A DNA stretch of 64,000 bases from Bimastos eiseni (taxonomy: Eukaryota; Annelida; Clitellata; Crassiclitellata; Lumbricidae): the NCBI GenBank assembly GCA_959347315.1, contig OY365813.1:21334854-21398853 (forward strand). Reading direction: 5' to 3'. The notes under the pieces were generated by a model. It ran no database searches. It saw only the letters and a list, made by a program, of their open reading frames with translations, and was not told the DNA's origin. This document shows positions 21,858-33,969 of this stretch, piece by piece (the stretch's first letter is position 1; every line of letters starts with the position of its first letter). The position numbers and the translations under genes were made by a program.

Positions 21858-22090
21858 ATGCAACTGTAGCAACTGTTAGCAATGATGTAGAAACCCGACA
21901 TAGACAAAGGAACGGGATATTTAATCTGTAACCAAACATCAGTTACTTTATCAGCTATCCAACATTTGGGGGCATGACAAGCATTTTGAAGCGCTTTCCA
22001 CGGTTCAAAGTTATACCCAGCCGCTATACGATATTCGCTAGCACTAGCTTCGTAAGTAAAACCGTTTATCGTCGTTACATTCAAAGTCAT
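21858..22090 (-). pseudogene. Polinton tail/fibre-like protein, C-terminal domain, truncated
   Basis: Begins MTLNVTTINGFTYEAS and contains NFEPWKALQNA and VWLQIKYPVPLSMSGFYII, resembling the carbohydrate-binding-like C-terminal domain of Polinton fibre or tail proteins. It breaks off at the integrase junction around 21850-21887. The lower boundary is uncertain by a few tens of bases. It may be the 3' part of the same gene as the small ORF at 22146-22382. Confidence 0.55.
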
Positions 22091-22145
22091 GGTAGGTGCT
22101 GCAGTATAGTCTCGCGTTATCTGTGGTAGAACTATTCGATATCGC

Positions 22146-22382
22146 TTAGTTGACTAAGGTTTCGACTTGACCAAAACTCGCGGCCTGGTTAGCTAAGACT
22201 GGTGAATGAATGTCAGTCGGTAGACCTTTTACCAAGTTACCGCTCATATTTAAATCACCATCCATTTCGTTCGTTCCATCTCGTTTTAGAAAGGTATTAC
22301 TCGCTTGAGATAAAGTAATACCTCCAGAAACTATTCTTTCAATTGGTGAAGTATCAGTTCGTCCAAATTTATCAACAGGCAT
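22146..22382 (-). CDS. Polinton small tail/collar-like protein
   Basis: 78 residues starting MPVDKFGRTDTSP, then RDGTNEMDGDLNMSGN and KGLPTD near the middle. This is the repeat-like signature seen at the N terminus of Polinton and phage-like tail or fibre proteins, in which a small beta-repeat region precedes a receptor-binding head. The neighbour upstream on the minus strand is the protease, spaced by 22 bases. It probably once continued into the 21858-22090 reading frame. Confidence 0.55.
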   Translation of the reverse strand: MPVDKFGRTDTSPIERIVSGGITLSQASNTFLKRDGTNEMDGDLNMSGNLVKGLPTDIHSPVLANQAASFGQVETLVN

Positions 22383-22404
22383 GTTTTTAAATAGGTGATA
22401 TTAT

Positions 22405-22830
22405 TTAATGCAATTCGTTTACGACTTCTTGAAATTTACAACCATCGTTGATCGTCTTCTTCAATACATACAGGCATAAATGACCGCAATACACTTGACC
22501 GTCTGGTTGTATTCGCGCACTGTTGTAAAACAGCGGTCTTTGTAGATATTTTATCAATTCCGTAGGAGGAGGCAGTCCATAGCTGTCGAAATAAATTTTA
22601 TCATTAGCGCGCTTGATCCAACATGTCCAATGCGTTCCTTTACCATCAGAATCGTCCAGATTAAGGATACCACACCCGTTCGCTCTTGGTTTCTTCGGCA
22701 GCTCTTCTCTTAGAAATACTCCTCTGAAATTATTTATATTTAGTTTCCTCGCTGCTTCAATTAGATCCACATTCGACAAAGCAATATTAGGTAGCGTTAC
22801 ACCTTCGACATCAATTTGTTTAACACTCAT
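22405..22830 (-). CDS. Polinton adenain-type cysteine protease
   Basis: An intact 141-residue ORF. Catalytic residues are recognisable: His in GTHWTCWIK, Asp in YFDSYGLPPP, Gln in PDGQ and Cys in VYCGHLCLYVL. Polinton and adenovirus proteases of this C5/Ulp-like fold process capsid proteins during particle maturation. Here the gene sits just after the polymerase on the same strand. It is the only Polinton gene in the element without an obvious break, but its capsid substrates are not encoded in this copy. Confidence 0.88.
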   Translation of the reverse strand: MSVKQIDVEGVTLPNIALSNVDLIEAARKLNINNFRGVFLREELPKKPRANGCGILNLDDSDGKGTHWTCWIKRANDKIYFDSYGLPPPTELIKYLQRPLFYNSARIQPDGQVYCGHLCLYVLKKTINDGCKFQEVVNELH

Positions 22831-22831
22831 T

Positions 22832-25510
22832 TTATATTAGAGAATAATGTCCATATGCTAAAGTGTGGCTGCCATCTTGCTGAATCACTCGTTTGTCGTC
22901 TTCCGCTGAGAGAGCCACCTTGTTGACTTCTTCGGTGTAGATATCGTGAAGATGCGATCGAATGACATTTATCTTTCTCGATTGTTCTCTCTTGGTGAAT
23001 AAGCAGTCCCTGTAGTCTTCGTGAGTGATAGATTTCTTGACGACATCCTTCTTCACGCCTTTACATTTCTTGTGGTCTACTCCAGCCTTCTTGTACGAAT
23101 ACAGTTTCGATCTTAAACCTACAAACTTTTCGATCTGCTTACCAGCTGCTTCATCTTTGAACATGGCAATGACCTTTTTATTGATGCCTGTTTCTATACC
23201 AGAGGGGTGGTCTTTAGGATAGTCGCTAGTGTCGAACCTACTTCTAATGTCGGGAGCTATATCGGCGTAGAAGTCTTCGGTCTTAATTTCATAGGCTAAA
23301 GAATCTGTATCTGTAAAAAGTAACTTTGCTCTATCTTCATACTTTTTCTTGATGTAATTATAATGAAAATCATACATTATTGTCTTACTTAAGTCTAAAA
23401 TACACATTCCAAGATATATAGGCTTTTGTAATATAGCTTCGTCCGTTTCATGTGAATGGCAATTAGGTTTTCATCAAAAATAGTTCGAGTGTCGTAATTC
23501 GTTCTTGCTGCTAGTTTTATAGCTTGCTTCTCGCTGGAAACCAGTTTTATGTCTACGCGAGCCTCTGTGTTTTCACATGTCTTGCCAAACCCACTATTGT
23601 TCATTAGTTTGAAAAAGTCTTTTTCGAAATCGTTGGTGGCTCAGGTAAGTTGGTATTTAAATCGATATACTTTTTCAGCCAAGCACTTTCTTCAAATTTT
23701 ATTCCACGATGAATTTTCTCTATCTTCAAGCCTAGGCTCTCATACAGTTTTAAATTTTCGTAGTGTGTTATGTATTTTACTTTATCGTTCAAGTTCGGAA
23801 TGAGTTTAGGTACAGTTGAAGATTCAGGTGTAATATTCTCAGAGGCAAGAGGATAGTCGTTGTAGAGATCGTGCAAATCTTTCGGATATTCCAAGTCGAC
23901 TTCTAATATACACGTATTGATCTCCAATCGTTTAGCTCATCATTACCCATCCACTGGAACCCGTGAGTTGGTAGATTTTTACACATCGCCCACCCGTACA
24001 AATTGTTGTCGTCTAAATAGGTTAGGAACGATGAAGGTTTGCTGCTGTCAAACATAGACATGTACTTATTGTTTGCCTGTCCATAACGGTGCGAAATGGT
24101 GCCAACACCACCTCTTATTCCATGCTTGACCATTAGTAGCATATCATAGTCGCTCAGCAACTCCAGCTGTACTCTAGTCAACTTCAATATGGCGTCCCAA
24201 GCAAGACCTGGCGAAGTATATTACCAGGCGGGATCTAGGTCATAGTTCTCACTGCATACATCTCTAAAATGTTCAGACACATCAGCGAGCAGGAGAACAT
24301 CACTTACGTTATATAAATCATGGTATTCTCTAAACGTTTTAAATCCGAATTCATTCCATACCATCTGTGCGTGGTTGTAGTCTTCATCACTAATGTCTGA
24401 GTCGTTAAGTCTCGAATAGAACGCTGATTTTGGTGGTAGTTCTGTTTCGTTCAAGCGGTCGATGGAATTAACGTGATCGTAAGGATATGCCCCTTTTTTA
24501 AGCAAGAGATCGAGCTGATTATCAGAATAGTGCTTGCTTATATTCTTACACTGGTCTTTACTCAGGTTCCTCGATAAAGCGTCGAGACCCGATGCCATGA
24601 ATCTAAAACTATCGATGAAACGTAATTCTCGTTTAACCTCTACTTCCTTATTTTCTTTATTTACAAACTTATGAACCACAACCTCTGTGCTAAATGATAT
24701 ATATTTTTCTTCGTTGGTAGGAAGACAATTAATCTTTTCATTATCATCACTTCGTAATTTCTTTATGAATAGATGACTGTCATAACCGGATAGATTATGG
24801 AACAATACTGGGAAACACTTGGGGACTTTATAGTTTAGATTACGGTTTTTATGTGCGGCACCTCTAAATTTACCGGTTAAATGACAATGGTCTCTAACTC
24901 GATCATCACCCTGTTCGCCTTCGCATATGTGACAAACTGTAGCCGAGTCATAAAGCGCCTGATCCTTCTTTCCGAATATCATATTCTTTGGAAGTTTAAA
25001 TCGATTATAAATATCTTTTATATTATCTATAAGAGTGTCTATAAATATCTGGGCTACATCATCGTCTTCGCTCTCTGCTGTAAACGTTACGGGAGCTTGC
25101 GAATATAGGTCATCATCAAAACATTTTTTATAATAGCAGAAAGAACTTGGGACGTGTTTTTGGTATTTGTTGGTGTAGGACATGCTGGGGTCTGGTTGAC
25201 AAGTGTCTATAGGTTTTATTAATGACTCAAAATCGAAATCGGCGTGCACGACAAATGGGACTCTCATCTTTCTATAATAATTTTTTAAACTCACATAGTT
25301 CCTGGTTCTGGAAGTTCTATCTTTTGAGCGTCGTGTTGGGAACAGTATTAAATGTGCTTTGTAGCGAATCTATTCTACTGAATCCAATCAAACATCTTTT
25401 ACAATAGTGCATCGAAGTGTATGAGTTTTCTCTATGAACCGCCATCAGTCTGTTAAAGTTCTTTATCCAACAATAATGCTTCTTTTCTCCATCAGAAATG
25501 AGTAATAGAT
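22832..25510 (-). pseudogene. Polinton protein-primed DNA polymerase B, broken
   Basis: Family B polymerase signatures appear in order across several frames: a zinc-binding HYCWIKN..YCKRC segment, exonuclease motifs HADFDFES, HNLSGYDSHLF and YNVSDVLLLAD, an inserted CHIC..HCHLTGKFRG module, polymerase motif A region YLDDNNLYGWAM, a GFGKTCEN motif B region, and motif C FTDTDSLAYE. Breaks: a nonsense codon at 24221-24223, and frame changes near 25520, 25300, 23915, 23645 and 23425. The enzyme would have copied the element from its protein-primed ends. This copy is dead. Confidence 0.9.
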
Positions 25511-26608
25511 CTACACACCTATTACTCTCGTGCCTTGATAAATATATTGGGAATAGCTCTCATAACCGAAGTTATTAATACTAATTATATTATTTCTCTC
25601 AAACTTACTTATCACATTAGCATCCGCTGCTACTGGGAATTCGATGCCAGACCGATCAAGTTCCTCAGACTGCTTGATTAATTCTTTCGTGATTCGTTCC
25701 GAATCTCTCTCAAAAGGATTTAAGGCTCTAGTCACGCACCAATTGAAGCATTCTTCGTCCATGTTCTTCATATTGATAATACCCTTTTTACTCGCTAGAC
25801 ATTTCGGCAGTGGAATGTAAGAACTACCCTTCAACGGTTTATAAACAACCGTGTTGATTTCTAATTTTTGAACCGCTCTAATTCTCCAGTTACTACCTCG
25901 CATCTGGAAGGCAGCTATAGACTCTAAGATTTTATTTTTAGCGTTGTTATAAATTTCACTCGTATCGGTTGAGTCTAGAATCACTGCAGTTCTTGAAACG
26001 AATGGTATATCTGTGGAATCTACTTCTCTAGACTTCATATCTACGCGCCCAATTGTGCAGGTAAGGACAAAATTGACCGTAGTCTGACGATTTTTTGCCA
26101 ACAAGTTCACCGCCTGTGTTCCAATGGTGTTAAGAAAAAATGTGACATCAATTCCGCTTGCGCCTTCGACCATGTATTGTTTCGTGAAGCTCTTGATAGC
26201 TGCAGCCGTCTCTTTTATTTTACGCGCCTTCATATGAATTTTACTGAATATAGAATTCACTTTGGCTATCAGTGCTTCTATTTTCTCAGTCACATTTCTC
26301 TTTGGTTCTTTGGGTATATATCCTTCAATCCACCTTGCGAATTTATTAATCTCTGATTTTGTCTTATCGAATATTTTTTGTACTGTCGTGGCTGACGCGG
26401 GTTCGAGTGTTGGGATTCCAATGTCAGGAACGGGTGCGTCAAGCAAACTAACATTGGTTGAGATTGAGGGGGCGCTGTGGGGTTCAATTTTACTAATCAA
26501 ATCCGCTTTTCGTAGTCGTGTATAACCCAGCATTCCACTCTGTTTAGCAATTTTTCTTAATTCAATAACAGTTTTCTTCGAGTATTCCATTTTATATTGT
26601 GTTGGCAT
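25511..26608 (-). CDS. Polinton SAP-like protein, probable N-terminal part of the polymerase ORF
   Basis: An open frame of 365 residues. The N terminus (KKTVIELRKIAKQSG, TRLRKADLISKI) has the helix-helix pattern of a SAP or Rho-N DNA-binding motif. The C terminus (CFNWCVTRALNP, RITKELIKQSEELD, then GIEFPV) is the kind of lead-in found before the polymerase in invertebrate Polinton proteins. It ends at a frame change, after which polymerase sequence follows immediately. It is therefore more likely the start of the polB gene than a separate gene. Codon breaks inside this part are not seen. Confidence 0.6.
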   Translation of the reverse strand: MPTQYKMEYSKKTVIELRKIAKQSGMLGYTRLRKADLISKIEPHSAPSISTNVSLLDAPVPDIGIPTLEPASATTVQKIFDKTKSEINKFARWIEGYIPKEPKRNVTEKIEALIAKVNSIFSKIHMKARKIKETAAAIKSFTKQYMVEGASGIDVTFFLNTIGTQAVNLLAKNRQTTVNFVLTCTIGRVDMKSREVDSTDIPFVSRTAVILDSTDTSEIYNNAKNKILESIAAFQMRGSNWRIRAVQKLEINTVVYKPLKGSSYIPLPKCLASKKGIINMKNMDEECFNWCVTRALNPFERDSERITKELIKQSEELDRSGIEFPVAADANVISKFERNNIISINNFGYESYSQYIYQGTRVIGV

Positions 26609-26850
26609 TTCTTTAAGTGAAAAAAAGGGGAAAATATTTTATTTCATTTTATATATGCAAGAAAATATTTTTTCCTTTTTGTTCATCATCGAAATTGATG
26701 AGTCATCGAAACTTTTGGAAATTCCAGTGATATTTGACATATAGGTGGATGTTCTAATCAAGGCCTAGGCTTGTGCACGGTGGGCGACTTTTGCAACGCG
26801 AGATCGTTAGTTTATTTGATAACAGCTTGCTTGAAGGCGAAACATCCACA

Positions 26851-26992
26851 TGTGGCTAGGTTTTTTTACCTGTTTATGACTAAATACGAAGCGCTTAAGT
26901 ACGATGCGATTTTAACCAAATTATTGGTTGATTTGATTGAATTATAGATGTATATAGATTAAAATCGTTAGATAGCAGCTTTCCTATCTACT
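26851..26992. repeat. Polinton right terminal inverted repeat
   Basis: Inverted copy of 19850-19991. It ends with ctttcctatctact directly before the TSD tccacc. Confidence 0.93.
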
Positions 26993-28224
26993 TCCACCCC
27001 TGACTTGATCAAATTTGGAGTACCTCAGGGCTCAATATTAGGACCACTCTTATTCCTATTATTTATCAATGACCTTCCCCGTTCTTCCCGCCTCCTCCAC
27101 TTTCTTCTCTTTGCTGATGACACGAGTCTATTCGCCTCGCACAACTCTTATGAAGCCCTAATTTTTCTGATTAACAATAAACTCTCCCATGTCAATGATT
27201 GGTTCGCCACAAATAAGTTATCTTTGAATTTATCAAAAACTAGTAACATTTTGTTTAGATCGCATAGAAAAAAGGTTCCTGCCAATGTTTGTGAGCTCCG
27301 AACCAACAGTGTTGCTATACCTTGTCATTCCTCAGCCAAGTTTCTTGGAGTCCATGTTGATTAATTTCTTTCATGGAAAGATCATATTGCTAGCTTATCA
27401 TCAAACTTGCCAGAAACATAGGAGTGCTATCGAGAATTGCATATTTATTACCTACCACCATTCGTACCAACCTCTAATACACTATGATATATCCCTACCT
27501 TACTTATTGCAATATTATATGGGCCTCCAACTATCCCACTAGATTACGGTCATTAAGTTTGCTGCAATAAAGAGCTGTTCAATTTATTGCCTATTACATT
27601 ACAGTACATTACATTACTCCAAACGAATGAGTTTATGTATAAATTTGTCCACAAACAACTGCCATCAATCTTTGACTATCATTTATTTTTCTCATCTTTA
27701 CTGTAAACCCTTACAATATACGATCCTCGTCCAATTACAGACCCATCCTCTGTCGAACAAATACGCGTAAATTCTCCCTTAAATATACTGGTCCATCGAC
27801 TTGGAATGCTATACCGATCATTTTACGACAAATTTGTAGTCTCCGTCTGTTTAAGGCTAGACTTAAAATGTATCTGTTAAACGATTTATAATGAGCACGT
27901 GTACTGGTCACACTTCCTTGGTTTAGTTTAGTAGTTAAAATTACTCGCATTTGTCTGCCTCATTTCTTCAATCTGCTGCCCAAATACTATATGAAAGGGT
28001 GTCCCCTACTAGCGGAACCATATGGTTCCTTAGGGGATTTTTCTTTCCCAGTTGCCTCCCACCTCAATACCAAACTAATTCAGCAACTTGTTGTTCAGTT
28101 GATATTTTTTCTTCTCCATCGTGTTATTTTTATTTTTACTGAAAATTGCTGTATGTATGTACTATTAATAATTACTGCGTTTTTTGGAGTAAATAAAAAC
28201 GATATTGATTGATATTGATTGATA
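26993..28224 (+). mobile_element. Non-LTR retrotransposon, RT 3' half and 3' UTR
   Basis: The RT reading frame resumes with KFGVPQGSILGPLLFLLFIN and FADDTSLFA (the catalytic YADD-type box, here FADD), then an in-frame stop at 27362 and several frame changes before the end of the ORF near 27850. The 3' UTR has a palindromic stem at about 28003-28035 (ggaaccatatggttcc flanked by cccct and agggg). The element ends in gatattgattgatattgattgat at about 28200-28222, a CR1/L2-type repeated tail. It belongs to the left fragment at 19587-19849. Confidence 0.88.
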
Positions 28225-31200
28225 ATTCTATATATATATATATTTAGATTATTTATGTATTGATTTGTTGCGTAATTGTTATACCGAAACCTCTCTCGTC
28301 GGCAAATATATTTATTTCGTCAATTATTCACTATGCTATTAAAAGTAATGAAATAGTAAGCAAAACCAGCGCACAGAAAACTATGAGAGTGTCCGGTTAG
28401 TGTTATTATCACACACACCACGACACGCACATGAAATATATGCATGCTACATTGTACACAATTATACAAACAATGTAACCGGTATGTATTATATATATCA
28501 TGTATGCATAGAAGTCAGAAGAGGTTTGCCCACGCACACACGTAGGACCAATTCAGAGTAGAAGATACACGTATTATCGTTGCGCATTAAGCTCCTCCGT
28601 CTTTCTTTATCTCTACCACAAAAACTATTTTTCTTGTTCTAACAGGTATTTGCTAAATTGGACAGCGAATTACTAGTCAATTGATACCGTACCAAGTCTA
28701 ATCATTGCCTCTCAAACGCTCACGACAATTACCAATATCAGGTCCGCTAAAGAATGCTCTCATCATTTACACTACTTCCATAACGCATCTGACAGTTGTA
28801 GGCCTATATTCTTTATGCAGAATGACAGTTTCGTGGTGATTATTCAATCAATCGGGAAGAAACTGCCACGCAAGCTCGGGTTTGTTGATAGCCAACTTAG
28901 CCTACTTAATAGTGGTATTCCTGCCTAGTCAGGTCTGGGGTACGCTCTGAGATATTTCTTACACAGGCGATATATAAATGAGCACTTACGGTTACATTTA
29001 CGACGTAGACTCGTCAATGTAAGTCATGTAAAACTGGAATTAAAGTAGTCTTAATGCATATAAACTGGCGCAATAGAGCTAACGATAACTAATATAGTAT
29101 CAATATCAGTAAAAATGGCAGTCAAAGCAGTTATAATCAGAAATCAATTACAGTAATCGTGGAAGTAGAAGTATTAGCAGTAGTAGCAGCTGTAGTAATA
29201 TTAGCAAAAACAGTCGTTAGTGTAGTAGTAGATGCAGCTATAGCAGTATTAGTACTGGCAGCATTAGTAGTATCAGAAACAATGGCGGTAACAACAACAA
29301 AAATAGTGACAAATGTTATGCGATACATAGATGGCTTAATAGTTGAAGGCTTATCCGAAAGCAATCTCATGTGACTTGGTAACTTGAGGAGCTCACAGTG
29401 CCATCAGCTCATTTCGTGTACGCCGATACGGTTAGGTGAAACTTTATAGTGGTAAAGTACAGACATTGAAAGAGTATATTTATGAGGTTTTAAATGGTTG
29501 ATTTTTCTTCACCGTTATATCTCTGACACATTTCCCTACTTTATTAACGATCATGTGAACAGATTGATGATAGTCTAATTTTAAGTGTGCTTGGAGCGAT
29601 ACATAGGCTACAAACCCAATCTCTGAATGAGGAGTATCTGGAGCTCAAGCGGACATCCTGTACTCGGATAAACGACTAGATCTATTCTAGTTACATCTGG
29701 GTACAACGGGTACATGCATTTGTCTAAACATTCTAATCCGGTTGGAATCAGGCTGCTCCATTTACGGACATAATTAGGTCGGTATAACAAACACACACGG
29801 GTCAGCAAAGGACCTACATGTACGCGCTTGTTATCATCACGTATGCCACCATAATTATGTAGACTGTAGAACGCACGCGATATCTGTCTTATGTCCTGTG
29901 TTTGATTTAAGTTAGTAAATCGATTAATATGTGGAGGCGTTGTCAATGTGACTTTCTAAGAGACTGATGACATCCATTTCAATCCAATCGCGGACCATGC
30001 GCAACGTATTATTGCTATGGTAATTATTGGGGTAACGAGCTTTGTCGGATGTTTGACCCGATTCTGAAGCTCAATCTTCCTCTATCTCAATCAATCAACC
30101 AACCAATAATTCAATCAATTACGCTTGATATGGTACCTCTTCAAGGAAAATTCACCGAGGCGTTCCCAGATCAACCATGGCTGAAGAAGAAGGCAGATTT
30201 TACGGAAGAATAAGATATCATACCTCTGTTCCTGATGTCATCAATCATTTACCAAGATGAAGAGTTCCTATGGACAAGATCGGAAGACACTGCTCCAGAT
30301 AACAAGATCTGGACCTTCTCACCTTCTCACTCGGCCTTTTTATTGCTTATCCTCAAGAGCTTTAGTTCTTCATCTCACCATATTTATTAATTGACAAAAC
30401 GACGAGGGCCATAAATATAAGGTCGCGATATATAAACTTGTGTATTTACATTTATACTCGATGGTTGTAGTAGATGGTAAGTAAAAGTGTACATTTAAGA
30501 ATAGGTATAGGGATGTACATAGCCATTGCAGAGATCATAAGCAAAAAGTTACATAAAAAGCGGTTAAGACCGGATGTCAGAAGGTTTGTTCGTATCAAAG
30601 GGCAATGATAATCAGAAACTACCACAGTGCACGACGCATGATTACTTTGCAAGAAATGACGCTGCGTCAAAACAGAGGCGATTACCGTCGCCCTCCTCCA
30701 TTATCCAGACGTGGGACTGGCACTACCAGGTTGCTGTCATCAGCTGAATCACAGTTCGATGTGGTTCTTTAGAGTCCTTAAAATGAAGTCCGGCCAATTG
30801 GTCTTATATTTCGAGGTCGGTTTTCATACAAGAACTAGGTGTTATCCCATTCATAACAACCAAAATTGGTTGTGCTTTTTGCTAAATAAAATATTTATTC
30901 GGAATAAATATATAAAGCGGTTGTGAGTAAATAAATGAGTAAGTAAACATACCAGCAAATAAGCAGGCTTGATTTGCATATGTTAATGTGTGTTGCATTG
31001 TACACAGCGGTACGGTGGCATACATAATTGAATGGGGTATACAGAAGGAGCAGATTGTATAGCATAACTAGAATTGAGGTTTGACTAGGCCAGACGAAGC
31101 TGGAGTATCGTGACGACCTACCAGTTGTAAGCAATCCTAAGTGCATCCAGAGGTAAGTTCTTTCCCATGGCATTTTTCCAGATATAATTCTAACAAGTAC

Positions 31201-31394
31201 ATGCAGTTATCCCCTCGCATCAAAACGACGCATTAGACTATGTGGAACTTCGCCTCAGTGTGTGTCCTTTGTACAACTATAGGTGAAAGCCCCTGATCTT
31301 AATTGACGTTCTGCAAAGATCCGTGTTGCAAACGCGGCTAAATAATGGCTGGCAGTTCGTCAATTAACTGTCTCTGCCCTGATAGAGATGTACT

Positions 31395-31590
31395 TTGTAT
31401 ATGTCCTTGTCCCTGCCTCTGTCTCTGCCTCTGTCTCTATCTCTGTCTCTGCCTCTATTTCTGTCTCTATCTCAATTCGATCTGTCTGTGCCTCTGTCTG
31501 TCTCTGTCTGTGCCTCTGTCTGTCTCTGTCTGTGCCTCTGTCTGTCTCTGTCTCTGCCTCTGTCTGTCTCTGTCTCTGTCTCTCTCGTTG
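31395..31590. repeat. Pyrimidine-rich (CTCTGTCT)n array
   Basis: Imperfect CTCTGT/CTCTGCCT repeats of about 195 bp. Every frame of both strands is open here only because of the repeat. Confidence 0.95.
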
Positions 31591-33209
31591 TGCATTGGAG
31601 CCTAGACTAGCGTGAAAACGAGCTACAAAATAACTTTCGCTAAATGCACCAGTGATGGACGCGTGAAGGGTCACCATTCTCTGCTTCCTTGTAGAACAAA
31701 GACGGAACTGCTGTGGTCTTCGTGGGTAAAATAGTCTGATCAATGTTTCTCTAATTATGTTGCTGGTATTTCTGCTGAACTGCTTACGTTTCCTGCTCTG
31801 TACGAAGAAGAGCATTGAGAAGTCTTAAACAGGACAGTATTGCGTTGATTCATATATTGCACTGCATTTTATTGGTTCATATCGCACTAGATTTTACTTT
31901 ACTGTATTTCGCTGATATTTTATTTTATTTTATTGAGCTCTACCCCGTCTCAGATGTTTCCTTTATACCTATGACGTATGACGCCTACGTCATGCTATAG
32001 CATTCAAATAATGTTTATAGTTCAAGGATGTTGAACTGAAACAATACATCAATCTTTGTTTGGCGACGCAGAACTGTTAATGTTCAGTTGAAAGTCGGCT
32101 TTTCCGTTCATCTCTTGTCTGTTTTTATGTGGATACATGCAACTCGATGAAAAAATCTCATGCGCTCAGTTTATACTGTAGGCTACTCAGTTGCGCAATA
32201 AAACAGTGATCAAGAACAGCCATCATCAATTATTATCCTAATAACAGCCAGTTAGGTCTGCCAATAGGTCACTTTAGAATAACCCTAATTAACTATCACA
32301 AACTTTGTGCAATGAATATGTGCATGAATTGTTCACGTTTAGCGATTATGAGAGCATTATTACAGATGATTAGAGCAATGAGTATGCCAGAACGGTTCTT
32401 TATGGCATGTGAATCAGTTGTAGGGTTGAGTTCTTTGTGCCTAAACGTCAAGACTAAATCGCCATATGCGGTTAAGCTACCGATAGATGTCATTACAAAC
32501 ATCGGTAGCTGACAGGGTGGTCAAAGCCCGGATGCTTATTGACCTCTTATGAACTCTTCATGTCCTATTTACAGTTTTCAACAGTTACAGCCCAACAACA
32601 TCATACAGCTAGCTAACAGCGTATTGAGACATCTTTCTTGAAGGCCGTTCAAATGTTGTCAACCTGTGTATTTTAGCTCACCCTTTGATATGACATGTCC
32701 TGACAACGCATTGTCATTTTTTCATTTTTATCTTTGACACAGGCACTTGATACAGAACCAGGACCTAGTCTACCTCTCCATCTATTCCGTCAGGTGCTGA
32801 CTAAAGCTGAGGTTTCACACAATGGCTCAATTTCTGTCTGTCTCTGTTTGTATTGAGGGATGTTCTCATGTCTTTTCTTCGAGATCATGTCTCACATTTT
32901 TATCCGTGTCCTTGTCTGTCTTCCTCGACTACGTGTTCACTCTACGTGGCAATAATTATGACGCCCTTGCAGGTGGCCTCTTATAGTCCATTCGTGCTAC
33001 AAAGGCCAAACCATCTCAGTCTTCTTTTCTGATCCTGTCTACCGTTGTTTCTGTCTGTCCCAGCTCAGTCCGAGTTACATCATTGCGAATCCTGTTCCAT
33101 TTCCATCTGGTCCTCCCATCTATTCTACTTAGCTAGTTCATCCCCGTCACTAGGATCCTCGTTTCATCCTCCTTCCGAAGGCACCAGCACTCAGATCCAT
33201 ATAGCAATA

Positions 33210-33463
33210 CCGCAGTTACAAATATTATAGTGATGTAAAGCAAATGCATGAGCCATAGTGCTCTGCAAGATTATTGCTTTTGCGAGCTGAAATCCCCAGT
33301 TGAACCGTGTTATATATATACATGTACATATACATATCATGATGTATATATATATATAACACGGTTCAACTGGGAATTTCCGCTAACAAAAGCAAAAAAT
33401 CATGCAGAGCACTATGGCTCATGCATTTGCTTTACATAATATTTATAATAGTTTTAACTGCGA
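33210..33463. mobile_element. Palindromic MITE (hairpin), TA-flanked
   Basis: Two inverted arms of about 105-115 bp, beginning CCGCAGTT on the left and TCGCAGTT on the right, surround a TA-rich loop. They share long runs such as atgtaaagcaaatgcatgag and cccagttgaaccgtgttata. TA flanks both ends, suggesting a Tc1/mariner-type MITE. Transcription would give a long near-perfect RNA hairpin. Confidence 0.7.
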
Positions 33464-33766
33464 TATATATATATATATATATCCTGAGTAGGATATCACT
33501 TATGTTTAGCTGAGCCAACGGTTGATAATTACAACCAACAAGTTATCTCTATTAGATGCTATTTTTAACTGCGACATACTCTGTTGCAATTTTAACCATA
33601 CATTCAAACAAATTTCGTTCATTTTATTATTTAATGTTTTAATTAAGTTTACCCTAAGAGGTCGCACGCGCAAAGGCTGCATATTATATTGGCGACGTTT
33701 TTTTAAACAGATCTGAGCTGTGGCTCTACGCCGTCGTGGGTTCTACGGGCCCATGGATTGGCCTCG

Positions 33767-33969
33767 TGTATGTATGTATGTATGTATGTATGTATGTATG
33801 AATGTATGAATGTATGTATGTGTGTATGTACGTATGTATGTTTGTATGTATGTTTGTATGTATGTATGTATGTATGTATGTATGTATGTATGGATGGATG
33901 GGTGGATGGATGCATGCATGCATGCCTGTATGTATGCGTGTATGTATGTATGTATGTATGTATGTATGT
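33767..33969. repeat. (TGTA)n microsatellite
   Basis: About 200 bp of TGTA with some TGGA and TGCA units. The overlapping Met-Tyr-Val-Cys and Tyr-Ile-His-Thr ORFs are artefacts. Confidence 0.98.

Larger units (their letters stand above)
19850..26992 (-). mobile_element. Polinton/Maverick element, 7.1 kb, internally deleted
   Basis: The ends are inverted repeats starting AGTAGATAGGAAAG, and the element is bounded by the 6 bp TSD tccacc at 19844-19849 and 26993-26998. Both the AG start and the 6 bp TSD are typical for Polintons. Minus-strand contents from right to left are: a SAP-like N-terminal ORF, protein-primed DNA polymerase B in several frames, an adenain-type cysteine protease, a tail/fibre-like protein, and an integrase C-terminal piece. 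Full elements are usually 15-20 kb and also encode an FtsK-like ATPase and two jelly-roll capsid proteins; none is recognisable here. The copy is defective. Confidence 0.93.

Noticed and set aside
29608..29946. 112-codon minus ORF
   Set aside because: No recognisable domain, start context or exon neighbours; chance ORF cannot be excluded.
31360..31815. Overlapping ORFs with Cys-Leu and Arg-Gln repeats
   Set aside because: They are products of the CTCTGT repeat on both strands.
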